A stretch of 61,793 bases of DNA, taken from Lentibacillus saliphilus (GTDB lineage: Bacteria > Bacillota > Bacilli > Bacillales > Amphibacillaceae). The notes below the pieces were generated by a model. The model ran no database searches. It was not told the DNA's origin and was given only the letters and a program-made list of their open reading frames with translations. Below are positions 50,186-60,092 of the stretch, piece after piece. The number at the start of each line of letters is the position of its first letter. The first letter of the stretch is position 1. The stretch covers positions 310,715-372,507 of the forward strand of contig NZ_JABJXD010000003.1 of assembly GCF_019093865.1 (NCBI RefSeq), read 5' to 3'. Both the position numbers and the translations under genes were made by a program.

Positions 50186-52330
50186 ATGATGACAGAACGC
50201 ATCTTTGCACTCGACATAGGGACTAGATCTGTAACCGGAATGCTCCTTGAAAAACATCATCATTCATATACAGTACTCGATTATTGCATGAAAGAACATC
50301 AAGTCAGATCCATGCTTGACGGTCAAATTCATCATGTTGTTGAAGTTGCAGCCGTTATGAAAGACGTTAAAGAAACATTGGAACAAACGCACGGTCCTCT
50401 TAAAAAGGTTTGTGTTGCGGCAGCAGGAAGAGCGCTTAAGACTGTGCGTTCAACGGCAGCCCTCGAACTAAATGAACAGATGATAAAAGATGAAGATGCG
50501 ATTAGACATCTTGAATTAAGTGCTGTTCATCAAGCACAGCTCACACTTGCTTCTTCTGGTAAGATGGATCAATCTGACAATAGACATTTCTATTGTGTTG
50601 GTTACTCTGTCTTACAATATTATTTAGATGATGAACCGATTGGCTCTTTAATTGATCAGCGTGGACAAGTCGGCTCGGTCGATATCATAGCGACCTTTCT
50701 TCCGCGCATAGTTGTTGAATCTTTATTCGCAGCCCTAGAGCGAGCAGATCTTGAAATGGAAGATTTGACCCTTGAACCAATTGCAGCCATAAATGTACTC
50801 ATTCCTACGTCGATGCGCCGTCTCAATGTTGCCCTCGTCGACATTGGCGCCGGCACAAGTGACATTGCGTTAACTGGCCATGGTACCATCTCAGCATACG
50901 GTATGGTACCAATGGCGGGCGATGAAATAACGGAAGCAATCAGCGACGCCTATTTACTCGACTTCCCAATTGCTGAAGCTACGAAGCGTACGATCGTCAA
51001 TGAAGGAAAAGCTGTCGTCAAAGACATACTCGGATTTGAAACAACAATCACGGAAGAAATGCTCAATCAAGACATCCATTCAAGCATAGAGAAGCTCGCA
51101 TCAAAAATTGCCGAAGAAATCATTCATCTGAATGGCCAAGCCCCAAAAGCTGTTATGCTTGTTGGAGGTGGTAGTTTGACACCCTCCATAACACAAACAC
51201 TCGCTACCAAGCTTCAACTACCCGAAAATCGTGTAGCTGTTCGTGGTCTTGATGCCATTCAAAACATACAAATGAATGTGGATTTACCTACAGGTCCTAA
51301 TTTTGTTACGCCAATTGGGATTGCCATTTCTGGTAAAACAAATCCAGTTCATTATGTATCTGTCTATGTTAACGGTGAAGTGATCCGCATGTTTGAAATG
51401 AAACAACTGACGGTAGGCGATTGTCTCGTGCAAGCAGGCATTGATGTTCAGAAATATTATGGGAAGCCAGGCATGGCTAAAGTGATTACATTAAATGGTT
51501 CACAAATGACATTGCCCGGTACATATGGCGAGAAGCCACAGATACAATTAAACGGAAAGGACGCAACAGTTAACGACGTGATCAAAAGTGGTGATCAGAT
51601 AGCAATAGATGCTGGTTTAGCCGGAATGCCTGCATCAGCCACAATTGATGAACTGATTGAGGAAGCACCTGTGTATCATGTATATTTTCAAGACCAAAAA
51701 TATACAATTAAACCGACCTATACCGTTAATCAAACGATTCAACCTGGCTCATACATCATTAACGACAAAGATGATATTACGCTAACTTATCCGAGAACGA
51801 TTGGCGCATTTTTAGCGCATTATGCATCAGATACAGTCCTCCATAAAGAGCCTATCGTCGTTTATGCGAATCATAAACAGGTCATGCTGGAAACGAGTGG
51901 TACACAAATATGGTTAAATGAAAAACGCGCAACCGTTGATGATCGGCTCCATGCGAATGATCGAATTGTCATTAAAGAAGCCAAAAAACCGATTGTACAA
52001 GACGTTTTAAACAAGCTAGGTCACTCTTCGCATGAGGTGATTAAGGTGACATTCAATGATGAAGCCGTTGAATTACAACAGCCTAAAATTGAATTGACGA
52101 GAGACGGTCAATCAATTGATGTTCAAACGGAATTACTGTCACAGGATCATATTAAGATTACAGACTTACAATGTGATGCATTTATTTTTCAAGATGTATT
52201 TCGTTATGTAAATATCGATCTGACTCATAAACAAGGACGGTTCACACTTATAAAAAACGATGAACCCGCTTCTTTTACAGATGTAATAATGAATGGAGAT
52301 CAACTTTCCATCCAATGGGATGCAGACTAG
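50186..52330 (+). CDS. Long FtsA-like actin-fold protein
   Basis: A 714-residue protein. Residues 1-330 form an FtsA/PilM-type actin fold: FALDIGTRSVTGM (phosphate 1), ALVDIGAGTSDIALTG (phosphate 2), AVMLVGGGSLTP (adenosine). The remaining 380 residues are beta-rich with repeated grasp-like segments (VNGEVIRMFEMKQLTVGD, LNGKDATVNDVIKSGDQI). Unlike cytosolic FtsA it has no amphipathic C-terminal tail visible. It lies between aroA and ytxH but reads oppositely. Its function is not established. Confidence 0.8.
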   Translation: MMTERIFALDIGTRSVTGMLLEKHHHSYTVLDYCMKEHQVRSMLDGQIHHVVEVAAVMKDVKETLEQTHGPLKKVCVAAAGRALKTVRSTAALELNEQMIKDEDAIRHLELSAVHQAQLTLASSGKMDQSDNRHFYCVGYSVLQYYLDDEPIGSLIDQRGQVGSVDIIATFLPRIVVESLFAALERADLEMEDLTLEPIAAINVLIPTSMRRLNVALVDIGAGTSDIALTGHGTISAYGMVPMAGDEITEAISDAYLLDFPIAEATKRTIVNEGKAVVKDILGFETTITEEMLNQDIHSSIEKLASKIAEEIIHLNGQAPKAVMLVGGGSLTPSITQTLATKLQLPENRVAVRGLDAIQNIQMNVDLPTGPNFVTPIGIAISGKTNPVHYVSVYVNGEVIRMFEMKQLTVGDCLVQAGIDVQKYYGKPGMAKVITLNGSQMTLPGTYGEKPQIQLNGKDATVNDVIKSGDQIAIDAGLAGMPASATIDELIEEAPVYHVYFQDQKYTIKPTYTVNQTIQPGSYIINDKDDITLTYPRTIGAFLAHYASDTVLHKEPIVVYANHKQVMLETSGTQIWLNEKRATVDDRLHANDRIVIKEAKKPIVQDVLNKLGHSSHEVIKVTFNDEAVELQQPKIELTRDGQSIDVQTELLSQDHIKITDLQCDAFIFQDVFRYVNIDLTHKQGRFTLIKNDEPASFTDVIMNGDQLSIQWDAD

Positions 52331-52341
52331 GAAAGAACTAT

Positions 52342-52395
52342 AAAAAAAGCGGGATGATAGCATCGTTCATAACGCGCTACCATCCCGCTTTTTGT
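52342..52395. terminator. Shared terminator of FtsA-like gene and ytxH
   Basis: AAAAAGCGGGATGgTAGC-type arms with CATCCCGCTTTTT, long stem usable from both converging genes. Confidence 0.8.
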
Positions 52396-52403
52396 TCTTT
52401 CTT

Positions 52404-52859
52404 TTACTGTTGTTTTTCTACTTCCTTTGCTGCTTCTTCAAGGTCAGATGCGACTTCTTCAACAGCATCGATGGCTTCGTCCTCAGCTTTACGCTTTTCA
52501 GCCATTTTTTCCTGGACCTTGCCCGTAACTTCCTTTGTCTTTTCTGATAAATTTTGAGTTACTTGTGAAGTTGTTTCAACGGCCTTGCTCTTTAGATCTG
52601 AGCCTGTTTCATACGCTTTGTCCTTGAGCTCATATCCTTTTTCGTATGCTTTATCTTTCCACTCTGTGCCCTTCACATAGGCAATGTCCTTCCACTCATC
52701 AGCACGGTCTCTAAGCTGTGAGGCACCTTCGTTAATATCCTGACGCAATTCACGACCTGATTTAGGTGCGAGTAGCAATGCAGTTGCAGCACCAACAATA
52801 CCACCGATGAGTGTTCCAATCATAAAATCTTTCGTATTCAAGTTATTATTGTCTCCCAT
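52404..52859 (-). CDS. ytxH: YtxH family stress-associated protein
   Basis: A 151-residue protein with an N-terminal glycine-rich hydrophobic segment (about 11-32; FMIGTLIGGIVGAATALLLAP) followed by Lys/Glu repeats including DKAYEKGYELKDKAYETGSD. This is the YtxH family, small general-stress proteins of SigB regulons in Bacillus; function unknown. Second gene of a pair with ytxG (27-base gap). Confidence 0.88.
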   Translation of the reverse strand: MGDNNNLNTKDFMIGTLIGGIVGAATALLLAPKSGRELRQDINEGASQLRDRADEWKDIAYVKGTEWKDKAYEKGYELKDKAYETGSDLKSKAVETTSQVTQNLSEKTKEVTGKVQEKMAEKRKAEDEAIDAVEEVASDLEEAAKEVEKQQ

Positions 52860-52886
52860 ATAATTCCCTCCTATATTAATTTATAT

Positions 52887-53300
52887 TTACTTTCTCTTTT
52901 TCCATAAGTCCACTGCTGCTGTTCCCCATTTTACAGCTTGCGAAACCTTGTCCTGGTTTTTCGTTGCTTTCTTGGAGATATTTGTTGATATTTCATTTAA
53001 CGTTTGATTAAACTCCTTAACTGTATCTCCTATTCCTTTAATACCATCAAAAAGTGAATTCAGCTTTTCAGTTTTAACGTTAATATCTTCTGCCAAGCGA
53101 TTTGTTTTAACAAGCAGTTCAGTCGTTTCTGATGTAATACCTTGTAATTGTTTTTCGAGACCTTCAAGTGTATTAGCAACATTGTTCATCGTTCGTGTTG
53201 TAGCTTTCAACGTCAAAGCAAGATACACGACAAGAACCCCAAAAGCAACTGCTGCAATTAATGCCGAAATATACAATAAATCCTCCATCTGCTCCATCAT
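52887..53300 (-). CDS. ytxG: YtxG/DUF948 membrane protein
   Basis: A 137-residue protein with one N-terminal TM segment (about 8-28; YISALIAAVAFGVLVVYLAL) and a coiled C-terminal part of the DUF948 family. Found with ytxH in the same order as B. subtilis (SigB-dependent in that species). Start among several close ATGs is uncertain by up to five codons. Confidence 0.85.
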   Translation of the reverse strand: MMEQMEDLLYISALIAAVAFGVLVVYLALTLKATTRTMNNVANTLEGLEKQLQGITSETTELLVKTNRLAEDINVKTEKLNSLFDGIKGIGDTVKEFNQTLNEISTNISKKATKNQDKVSQAVKWGTAAVDLWKKRK

Positions 53301-53528
53301 CTCCTCTATTTTTGTAAGTATTGCTTAAGGGGGTGTTAAATTGAACAAACATCTCTATTAATTGTATTACCCAAAAGCTGTTAACATGAAACATAAATGT
53401 TCATACTGAGACTCGTCCAATTTAAGACATCCCGTTACCACTACTATATACTTTTCACAAGCTGATTTCGATGAAAATGCAGTGATTCTTTATTAAATTT
53501 TATATGATTTGTTTGATTCAGGGCAAAC

Positions 53529-53566
53529 ATAAAGAGTCCAGTCATTAAACAAGACTCTTTATAAAT
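53529..53566 (-). terminator. Terminator of murC
   Basis: ATAAAGAGTC with GACTCTTTAT just downstream of murC; arms of ten bases with flanking A/T. Confidence 0.7.
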
Positions 53567-53572
53567 GGCGCC

Positions 53573-54889
53573 CTAGCTACCGGTCATATCCTTACCTAAG
53601 GTCGATGAAATATAAGCTTCTTCAAATTTTTGAATATCCCCTGCGCCCATAAAAATGAGCACCGCCTGTTTATGTTGGGCAAGATGATGGACATCCGTCA
53701 CATCTAACAGCTGACTTCCTGGAATGAGCTGCTGCAAATCTTTAATGGTCAGCTCACCAATATCCTCTCGGGCAGAACTAAAAATATCACATAAGTAAAC
53801 ATGATCTGCCTCATTTAAGCTATCAGCAAACTCTTGTAAAAATGTTTTTGTTCGCGTGAATGTATGTGGTTGAAAAACAGCAATAACAGACTGCTCAGGA
53901 TACTTCTTACGAGCAGACTCGATTGTAGCAGCAATTTCCTTTGGATGATGTGCATAATCATCAATGATCATTTGATCTCCGTGCTGTCTTTCACTAAACC
54001 GACGTTTAACACCTTGAAATGTGTTCAATTTTTTAATATCGGTTGCTTTCATACCTTCATAGTGACAGATTGCTATTACAGCTAAAGCATTTAACACATG
54101 ATGGTTACCATACATTGGAATTGTAAATGTATCATAAAATTCATTACGAACGAAAACGTCAAATGTCGTACCGTCTGCCGTTGCATTGATATGCTTTGCC
54201 TGAAAATCATTCGTATCCGCAAAACCGTAATACATCACAGGGACCTTTGTTTTTAGCTGCTGTAACTTTTCATCATCTCCGCAAGCAATAATGCCTTTTT
54301 TGACCTGGTCGGCCATTGATTGAAATGCATCAAAAACGTCATCTATATTTCTAAAATAATCCGGATGATCGAAATCAATGTTCGTCATAACAGCATAATC
54401 AGGTTCATAGGCAAGAAAGTGTCGACGGTATTCACACGCTTCAAACACAAAATACTTGCTATCGACATGGCCTTCCCCTGTTCCATCTCCGATCAAGCTC
54501 GAAATTGGATACGTTTCTCCGAGCACATGCGCTAGTAAGCCTGTTGTTGATGTTTTTCCATGAGCACCTGTAACAGCAATACTCGTATATTGCTTGAGCC
54601 ATTCACCTAGGAACTCATGATACCAATAAAATTTAAGCCCGAGCTGCTTAGCTGCCTTTATCTCTGGATGATTATCGGAAAATGCATTACCGGCGATTAC
54701 CGTCATGCCGTCCTTAATATTATCTTTTGAAAAAGGGAAAAATGGTATGTTTTTTTGTTCAAGCATTGTTTGGGTAAAGAAACGCTTTTCCACATCAGAT
54801 CCTTGCACCCGTTCACCTGAATCATGCAAAATATGGGCAAGGGCACTCATTCCAGTGCCTTTTATACCAATAAAATGGTAAGTTGTCAT
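53573..54889 (-). CDS. murC: UDP-N-acetylmuramate-L-alanine ligase
   Basis: A 438-residue cytosolic Mur ligase adding L-Ala to UDP-MurNAc. N-terminal [15 protein letters not shown] (UDP site), [13 protein letters not shown] (ATP loop), [10 protein letters not shown], and [10 protein letters not shown] are standard. RBS GGAGG. In B. subtilis it is followed by sftA; here the next upstream gene is nicotinate phosphoribosyltransferase, so the sftA homologue is missing from this place. Confidence 0.96.
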   Translation of the reverse strand: MTTYHFIGIKGTGMSALAHILHDSGERVQGSDVEKRFFTQTMLEQKNIPFFPFSKDNIKDGMTVIAGNAFSDNHPEIKAAKQLGLKFYWYHEFLGEWLKQYTSIAVTGAHGKTSTTGLLAHVLGETYPISSLIGDGTGEGHVDSKYFVFEACEYRRHFLAYEPDYAVMTNIDFDHPDYFRNIDDVFDAFQSMADQVKKGIIACGDDEKLQQLKTKVPVMYYGFADTNDFQAKHINATADGTTFDVFVRNEFYDTFTIPMYGNHHVLNALAVIAICHYEGMKATDIKKLNTFQGVKRRFSERQHGDQMIIDDYAHHPKEIAATIESARKKYPEQSVIAVFQPHTFTRTKTFLQEFADSLNEADHVYLCDIFSSAREDIGELTIKDLQQLIPGSQLLDVTDVHHLAQHKQAVLIFMGAGDIQKFEEAYISSTLGKDMTGS

Positions 54890-55028
54890 AAAAAAGAACC
54901 TCCAAATATATAAGTGGACGAATCCTGTTCAAAGGATACCACAATTGAGTATGCTCATTATTATAGCAAAACCCGGTTATAAATAAAATGTAATCGTTGA
55001 ATTCAAATGCTTCTTCATTAATTGAAAC

Positions 55029-56138
55029 CTAGCTTAGATCATTAACACGTTCTAGTCGTGGATTCGGTCGATAACGACGCCCTTCTTTTGCTTCTGGTGT
55101 ACCATTCAGTAACACATTGTCTCCTGTGAAGCCAATATTAATTTTCAATAGACTGCCACCGACACCGTACATATCTACTGGCACACCACGCTGTTCAAAA
55201 TATCGAATACGTTCTTCGGAGAAGCCACCACTGACAACAATTTTCACATGTTCAAATCCTGCTTCATCAAGTGCTTTTCGGAGTGCGAACATAAGTTCAG
55301 GATTGACCCCTCGCGGATCAAACGTCCCCATAAGATGGTGATTACGGAGAAAATACTTATCCACAAGTGTACGAGAGGTGTCTACACGGACGCCCTTTAA
55401 CGCATCTCCAAATGCGTGTGCCACCTTCAAGGAATCCGTAATGACATCATTGTTATAGTCGACAAGTGCGACCAATTCATCCTCGGGATACATTTCATGA
55501 TATGCGCGAGAAGCAGCGACAACATCACCACGGAACATTTGAATCATCGCATGGGGCATTGTTCCCATTCCTTGCTTTCCCCACCATTCGTTCATCGCAT
55601 GAGTCGCTTGAGCGGTTGATCCTCCAATAAAGGCAGCATACCCATCTCCTGCTTGTTGTGTATAATGATCATCACGATCACCCATGAAAATGATTGGTTT
55701 TTGTTCCCCAGAACTAGAGGCGGCTTTTACCACATTATATACATTTGTTGCAACAGATGTTCTTCTGGCCAAAATCCCGTCAATAATACCCTCAAGGAAG
55801 CCAAACTGCTGATATGCACCAGAAATAGTCAAAACAGATTCAAACGGTGAAATTTTATCACCATCTTTTAACGAATGAATTTCAAGGGTTTCTGGCTGGT
55901 CAGCGAACGTATGGACAAGTGCAATTGCTTCATCTGTTCCACATAAAACAGCATCATGACTCTTTTGAAAAAATTGCATCGTGATATAATTGTTAGGTAG
56001 CTTTTTTTCGGCAATTTCCTTCGTTTTTAGAAAATAAACAGCTGAAAACCAGCCTTCTTTAATGCGTTTATCAAATTTAAACGTTTTATTTGTCAAACGT
56101 GAAATTTCCCCGCTAAGTTTTTGTTCTATTTCTTTCAT
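55029..56138 (-). CDS. Nicotinate phosphoribosyltransferase (short form)
   Basis: A 369-residue type II phosphoribosyltransferase that makes nicotinate mononucleotide from nicotinate and PRPP for NAD salvage. MEM-family features: FFQKSHDAVLCGTDEAI, QAGDGYAAFIGGSTAQATHA, VDTSRTLVDKYFLRN and GTFDPRGVN. It is shorter than B. subtilis PncB (about 490 residues). Transcribed alone, with leader to 56300, and placed where sftA lies in B. subtilis. Confidence 0.9.
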   Translation of the reverse strand: MKEIEQKLSGEISRLTNKTFKFDKRIKEGWFSAVYFLKTKEIAEKKLPNNYITMQFFQKSHDAVLCGTDEAIALVHTFADQPETLEIHSLKDGDKISPFESVLTISGAYQQFGFLEGIIDGILARRTSVATNVYNVVKAASSSGEQKPIIFMGDRDDHYTQQAGDGYAAFIGGSTAQATHAMNEWWGKQGMGTMPHAMIQMFRGDVVAASRAYHEMYPEDELVALVDYNNDVITDSLKVAHAFGDALKGVRVDTSRTLVDKYFLRNHHLMGTFDPRGVNPELMFALRKALDEAGFEHVKIVVSGGFSEERIRYFEQRGVPVDMYGVGGSLLKINIGFTGDNVLLNGTPEAKEGRRYRPNPRLERVNDLS

Positions 56139-56354
56139 AATCCGAGCGACTCCTTATCATCGATGATTTTCTTTCATCATATACAAACAAACTGAACGAA
56201 ACAAGTTATTAATAACTTTTCCTACTTAATCTTTATAATGTATGTATCATAACATGGATGTCACACATGTGAGCCTTTTATGTAATTATGATGGATGATT
56301 TTCAAGAAATCATACCACTCCAACATACCTTCTACAAATAAATAGATCTAAACA

Positions 56355-56390
56355 TTGAAAACAACCCAAGTCCAAGACACGGGTTGTTAC
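56355..56390 (-). terminator. Terminator of ytpR operon
   Basis: ACAACCC with GGGTTGT around a 13-base loop, four T on the leftward side. Confidence 0.65.
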
Positions 56391-56394
56391 TTCT

Positions 56395-56997
56395 TTAAAA
56401 TGAGAATACTTGACCTACCTGATAATGATCGTCAAGCACATAAATTCCTTTTTCTTGTGGCGCATTTGGCATTCCTAATTCCTTCTGTGAACAGATCATT
56501 CCAGAGGACGGGACGCCTCTTAATTGAGCTGCTTTGATTTTCATCCCACCTGGCATAACAGCACCTACCTTTGCAACGACAACCTTCTGACCTGCTGCAA
56601 CATTCGGTGCTCCACAGACGATTTGGAGCATCTCATCGCCAGTATCAACTTGACAAACACTTAATTTGTCAGCATTCTCATGCGGGGTTTTATCTTTCAC
56701 AAAACCGACGACAAACTTCGGACTTAAATCAAAATCAAGGGAATCCTTCAGCCCATTTTGTTGGAACAACTGTTTTATTTGTTGAAGAAGTGAATTCGTC
56801 AAAGTGATCTGTCCAGTTTGCTCTAATTTAAAATGAGCAGATGCATTAAATATATTATAGCCGAGCACCTGGCCCTTTTTAGTTACTACACGTGTAATAT
56901 CGCCAACTGTTTCATGCATGATATCGTATCGATCGCCCTCCTCAAGAGGGATCATTAATACATCACCAATGCCTTTAGGATTATAGAATACGTCCAA
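56395..56997 (-). CDS. ytpR: tRNA-binding-domain protein YtpR
   Basis: A 200-residue protein with an N-terminal DUF4479-type domain and a C-terminal EMAP/OB tRNA-binding domain (about 90-198; [38 protein letters not shown]). The domain is the one found in PheT and MetG; a stand-alone role in tRNA handling is inferred. TTG start. Last gene of the ytpPQR operon. Confidence 0.9.
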   Translation of the reverse strand: MDVFYNPKGIGDVLMIPLEEGDRYDIMHETVGDITRVVTKKGQVLGYNIFNASAHFKLEQTGQITLTNSLLQQIKQLFQQNGLKDSLDFDLSPKFVVGFVKDKTPHENADKLSVCQVDTGDEMLQIVCGAPNVAAGQKVVVAKVGAVMPGGMKIKAAQLRGVPSSGMICSQKELGMPNAPQEKGIYVLDDHYQVGQVFSF

Positions 56998-57010
56998 TCA
57001 CAATCATCCT

Positions 57011-57814
57011 TTACTTTCTAGGTTTGTTTTTAGCTAGTATAAATATCGGTTCTAGCGTTTGATCCTCATAAATAAATGGCAATGACGTAATCGGTATCCG
57101 CCCTTCAGCGAAAAACTTCATCGTCATCTGTCCCAGTATATCATATCCTGTGTTATTCTGGATATCAGCAATAATCAAGACATCCTGATGTGGAACTGCA
57201 ACTGCTAGTTCTCCTTTAGCAGAAGCTTTCATCTCTTCTAAAAAAGCGTCATTTAATATGCGACTCGCATCATAGCCATCCTGCGTCGCAATAAAATAAA
57301 AGTCGTTTTCGGCGACACGGTCATGCTTTGGTACTGCAGGCAAAGAACGCATATTAAATCCGGCAATCTCATCAATTCGTGCTGGCGTCCAACCTTCCTT
57401 TTCCAGCAATGCTTCATCTATTAAACGGTATGATTTCCCTAAATCGAGCGCATAAAAAATGCGCGTCTCCGCTGTGTGGTCTTTATAGACAAGTTTTACC
57501 CCAGATTGGGTTGTATCAGGAAACGATGTTGCACGAATGACTGGATAAATATGCTTCTCCATCCCTGTCAGTTCATAGTCCTCATTCATAATCCTCATCG
57601 CTTCTTGAACGTGATCAACGAGTTCATCAATTGCTTCGTCACCTTTAAGGTTAAATTTAGCGATAACGTTTGGAAGCGTAATCGTTATGCCTTCTTTGGA
57701 TTGATTCCATTCAATTCGATACGTATCCTTGTCACGATTAAACGACGTTCGCACATCTCCGTTTTGCAGTCGCTCATCAAGTATACGGCTTAGCTTGACA
57801 CTTGTCATCGTCAT
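57011..57814 (-). CDS. ytpQ: DUF1444 protein YtpQ
   Basis: A 267-residue cytosolic protein of the DUF1444 (YtpQ) family. Segment [20 protein letters not shown], followed by VIRATSFPD, is typical of the family. Function unknown; always found between ytpP and ytpR in Bacillaceae. RBS AAGGAGG, spacing 13 bases to ytpR. Confidence 0.9.
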   Translation of the reverse strand: MTMTSVKLSRILDERLQNGDVRTSFNRDKDTYRIEWNQSKEGITITLPNVIAKFNLKGDEAIDELVDHVQEAMRIMNEDYELTGMEKHIYPVIRATSFPDTTQSGVKLVYKDHTAETRIFYALDLGKSYRLIDEALLEKEGWTPARIDEIAGFNMRSLPAVPKHDRVAENDFYFIATQDGYDASRILNDAFLEEMKASAKGELAVAVPHQDVLIIADIQNNTGYDILGQMTMKFFAEGRIPITSLPFIYEDQTLEPIFILAKNKPRK

Positions 57815-57843
57815 ATTATATTCCTCCTTCCATCTAGGCTTAT

Positions 57844-58158
57844 CTATGACAAGCTTTGTATAAAGGATATAATTTGTTCTTTTGTTTTACGGTCTTTACT
57901 CACAAAACGCCCTATGTCTTCTCCATTACGGAACGCAATGAAGCTTGGAATACCGAATATATCATAATCCTGGCATACATCAATAAACGCATCTCGATCA
58001 ATTGAGATAAACGTGTAATTCGGAAAATGTTGTTCGATTTCAGGCAGCTCTGGCTCGATTACACGACAATCAGGACACCAGTCGGCCGTAAATAATGCAA
58101 TAACCTGATCTTTATTAATGTATGTCTTAAATTCATCCTTTGATTGAATGATTTTCAT
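57844..58158 (-). CDS. ytpP: Thioredoxin-like protein YtpP
   Basis: A 104-residue thioredoxin fold with active site [14 protein letters not shown]. The WCPDC variant differs from the WCGPC of TrxA. The cis-proline segment is [18 protein letters not shown]; first gene of ytpPQR. Confidence 0.92.
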   Translation of the reverse strand: MKIIQSKDEFKTYINKDQVIALFTADWCPDCRVIEPELPEIEQHFPNYTFISIDRDAFIDVCQDYDIFGIPSFIAFRNGEDIGRFVSKDRKTKEQIISFIQSLS

Positions 58159-58248
58159 TTTTTATCAACTCCCCACACTATAATAGCCATGTTGCCTTAT
58201 GGAATCAACCAAGCTGTTTGGATGTTTAGTTTGACGGTCCTTTAAGAC

Positions 58249-58767
58249 TCACTTTTTTTCAATAGCGATTGAGCGCGCAATTCGCATTAGCATGTCAGCT
58301 TGGTCATCAAGGTCTTCTTTTGATGTCATCGTTGTAATTTTGGCACCACCAACACCGATTTGGATCTCATACTGTTCTTCTCCGCTAGACATAATACGAA
58401 TATAGCCAAACTTTTTCTCATCCTTGAATGACTGATACACTACTGCTTCAGAATCTTTAGCTGATTCGAAATTCAAAGTACTTGTAGGATCTTCAAGATT
58501 GTTATAGAACACAATATATGTATGATCTTCATCCTCAAGAATTACATTGCTTGCATCTTCATCTACGACTTTAAGTGACTCTGGCAAATAAAATGCGAAG
58601 GAGTCTTCACCAGTGTAATTCGGCTGAGGTGCATTCTCCTTGTTGAACGCTTCCTCTGCATTGTTCTCAGCATCCTTAAGCGCATCTTCCTCGCTTTGAG
58701 AACAACCAACTAAAACAACACTAAAACATACGACTGTGATCATTAATAAACCTTTCCAACATCGCAA
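58249..58767 (-). CDS. Lipoprotein of unknown function
   Basis: A 172-residue protein with a lipoprotein signal peptide: hydrophobic stretch LLMITVVCFSVVLVG then the lipobox LVGC, Cys about residue 22. Acidic linker (EEDALKDAENNAEEAFNKE), then a beta-rich domain. TTG at 58767 follows AAAGGGTGG and yields the correct signal length. Small lipoproteins at this place in Bacillaceae are uncharacterised. Confidence 0.8.
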   Translation of the reverse strand: MRCWKGLLMITVVCFSVVLVGCSQSEEDALKDAENNAEEAFNKENAPQPNYTGEDSFAFYLPESLKVVDEDASNVILEDEDHTYIVFYNNLEDPTSTLNFESAKDSEAVVYQSFKDEKKFGYIRIMSSGEEQYEIQIGVGGAKITTMTSKEDLDDQADMLMRIARSIAIEKK

Positions 58768-59063
58768 CGGTACCACCCTTTCGTACTAGTTCTTTTTACC
58801 CTATTTTTATGATACTATTTTTTTTCTATTTGACAAGAATACCGCCTACTATTACAGGAACTAATGCCCCTCTAATCATCTTATATTTTTTTTACTGAGT
58901 CAAATAACACCGCATTTCACGATATCTCAAGATTGCAAGTGCCTATCAGGTAAATTGATTTACATGACTCATCACATTTTTTTATTAGTAAAAGGGGCTA
59001 TGCTTGGCGAGACACTACATTATCCAGTAAAATGAAGATAGATTGAATACTTGGAGGGATAAC

Positions 59064-59504
59064 ATGGAACTAACTGTATATCTTGCTGGACAAATACATG
59101 ATAATTGGCGTGATGAATTAAAGAAAAAGGCTGAAGAAAAAAATCTCCCATTAAACTTTGTAGCACCACAAACAAATCATGACAAATCAGATGCGATCGG
59201 AGAGGACATTATCGGTAAACAGCCTGGAAAAGTCTATCGAGACGATGCCGCATCCAGCATTAACAATTTCCGTACTGAGGTCCTTATGAAAAAAGCTGAT
59301 ATTGTTATTGCACTCTTCGGAGAACAGTATAAGCAATGGAATACCGCTATGGATGCGAGTGCTGCAATTTCCTTAAACAAACCAACCATTATTATTAGGC
59401 CTGAGTCGTTAATTCACCCCCTTAAAGAATTATCAAATAAGGCAAATGTGACTGTTGAAACAGTTGACCAAGCCTTGGACGTACTCGCTTATATTTATGA
59501 ATAA
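59064..59504 (+). CDS. ytoQ: YtoQ family protein
   Basis: A 146-residue protein with a nucleoside 2-deoxyribosyltransferase-like Rossmann fold: MELTVYLAGQIHDNWRDEL at the N-terminus and ADIVIALFGEQYKQWNTAMD centrally. Function not established. ATG 59064 follows GGAGG. Transcribed opposite to its neighbours, closed by a perfect terminator. Confidence 0.9.
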   Translation: MELTVYLAGQIHDNWRDELKKKAEEKNLPLNFVAPQTNHDKSDAIGEDIIGKQPGKVYRDDAASSINNFRTEVLMKKADIVIALFGEQYKQWNTAMDASAAISLNKPTIIIRPESLIHPLKELSNKANVTVETVDQALDVLAYIYE

Positions 59505-59537
59505 CAAAACACAGCGGTGAATCACCGCTGTGTTTTG
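59505..59537. terminator. Shared terminator after ytoQ and DUF84 gene
   Basis: CAAAACACAGCGGTGA with TCACCGCTGTGTTTTG, 16-bp perfect arms around a single base. Confidence 0.9.
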
Positions 59538-59539
59538 TT

Positions 59540-60046
59540 TTAAAACTTACTATTATATTCCAACTGTCCACGTAAAAGTATGACGACATGAGCAAACATA
59601 TCACTTCTAGTCATGAGCTGATTCGTAAAAATACCGATAGCCCCTTCATTTTGCCTAATGTCTTCCTTTTTCGTATATACATCCATCAAATGACCTAGTT
59701 CTTCTTGACCATCAAGGAGGCTTTTAAATCCCTTTGGAAGCTTAATTCGCGCCCCTGAAGCTGTATATAAATCACCTGATGGTGTTACCAATGCACCCCA
59801 ATTACAAACATACAGGTGTCCGCCAAGCTCCATGACACCACCTTCAAGTCCGATCCCGTATGTACCAGAAGTATTATCTGCACACTGTGTCGCACGATTA
59901 ATAGCGCCTTGAAGCGTTTCTTCATCAGTGATCGGTTGCGCTGATACATTTGAAGGAACTGAGTGGCCTTCTACGTCGGCCTCAGGAAAACCAGTACGGA
60001 TGGCTAATAATTTTGCTTTGTTTTTTGATCCTGCTCTTATTTTCAT
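59540..60046 (-). CDS. DUF84 inosine/xanthosine triphosphatase-like protein
   Basis: A 168-residue NTPase of the DUF84/YjjX fold that hydrolyses non-canonical purine nucleotides. Motifs MKIRAGSKNKAKLLAI, INRATQCADNTSGTYGIGLEGG and NQLMTRSDMFAHVVIL. ATG 60046 gives the family start behind GGAGGG; a longer frame to 60079 is not needed. Forty-six bases after the M42 peptidase gene on the same strand. Confidence 0.88.
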   Translation of the reverse strand: MKIRAGSKNKAKLLAIRTGFPEADVEGHSVPSNVSAQPITDEETLQGAINRATQCADNTSGTYGIGLEGGVMELGGHLYVCNWGALVTPSGDLYTASGARIKLPKGFKSLLDGQEELGHLMDVYTKKEDIRQNEGAIGIFTNQLMTRSDMFAHVVILLRGQLEYNSKF

Positions 60047-60092
60047 GTTGCTAAGCCCTCCATAACGTAAAAATAACACTAATAGACACGTA

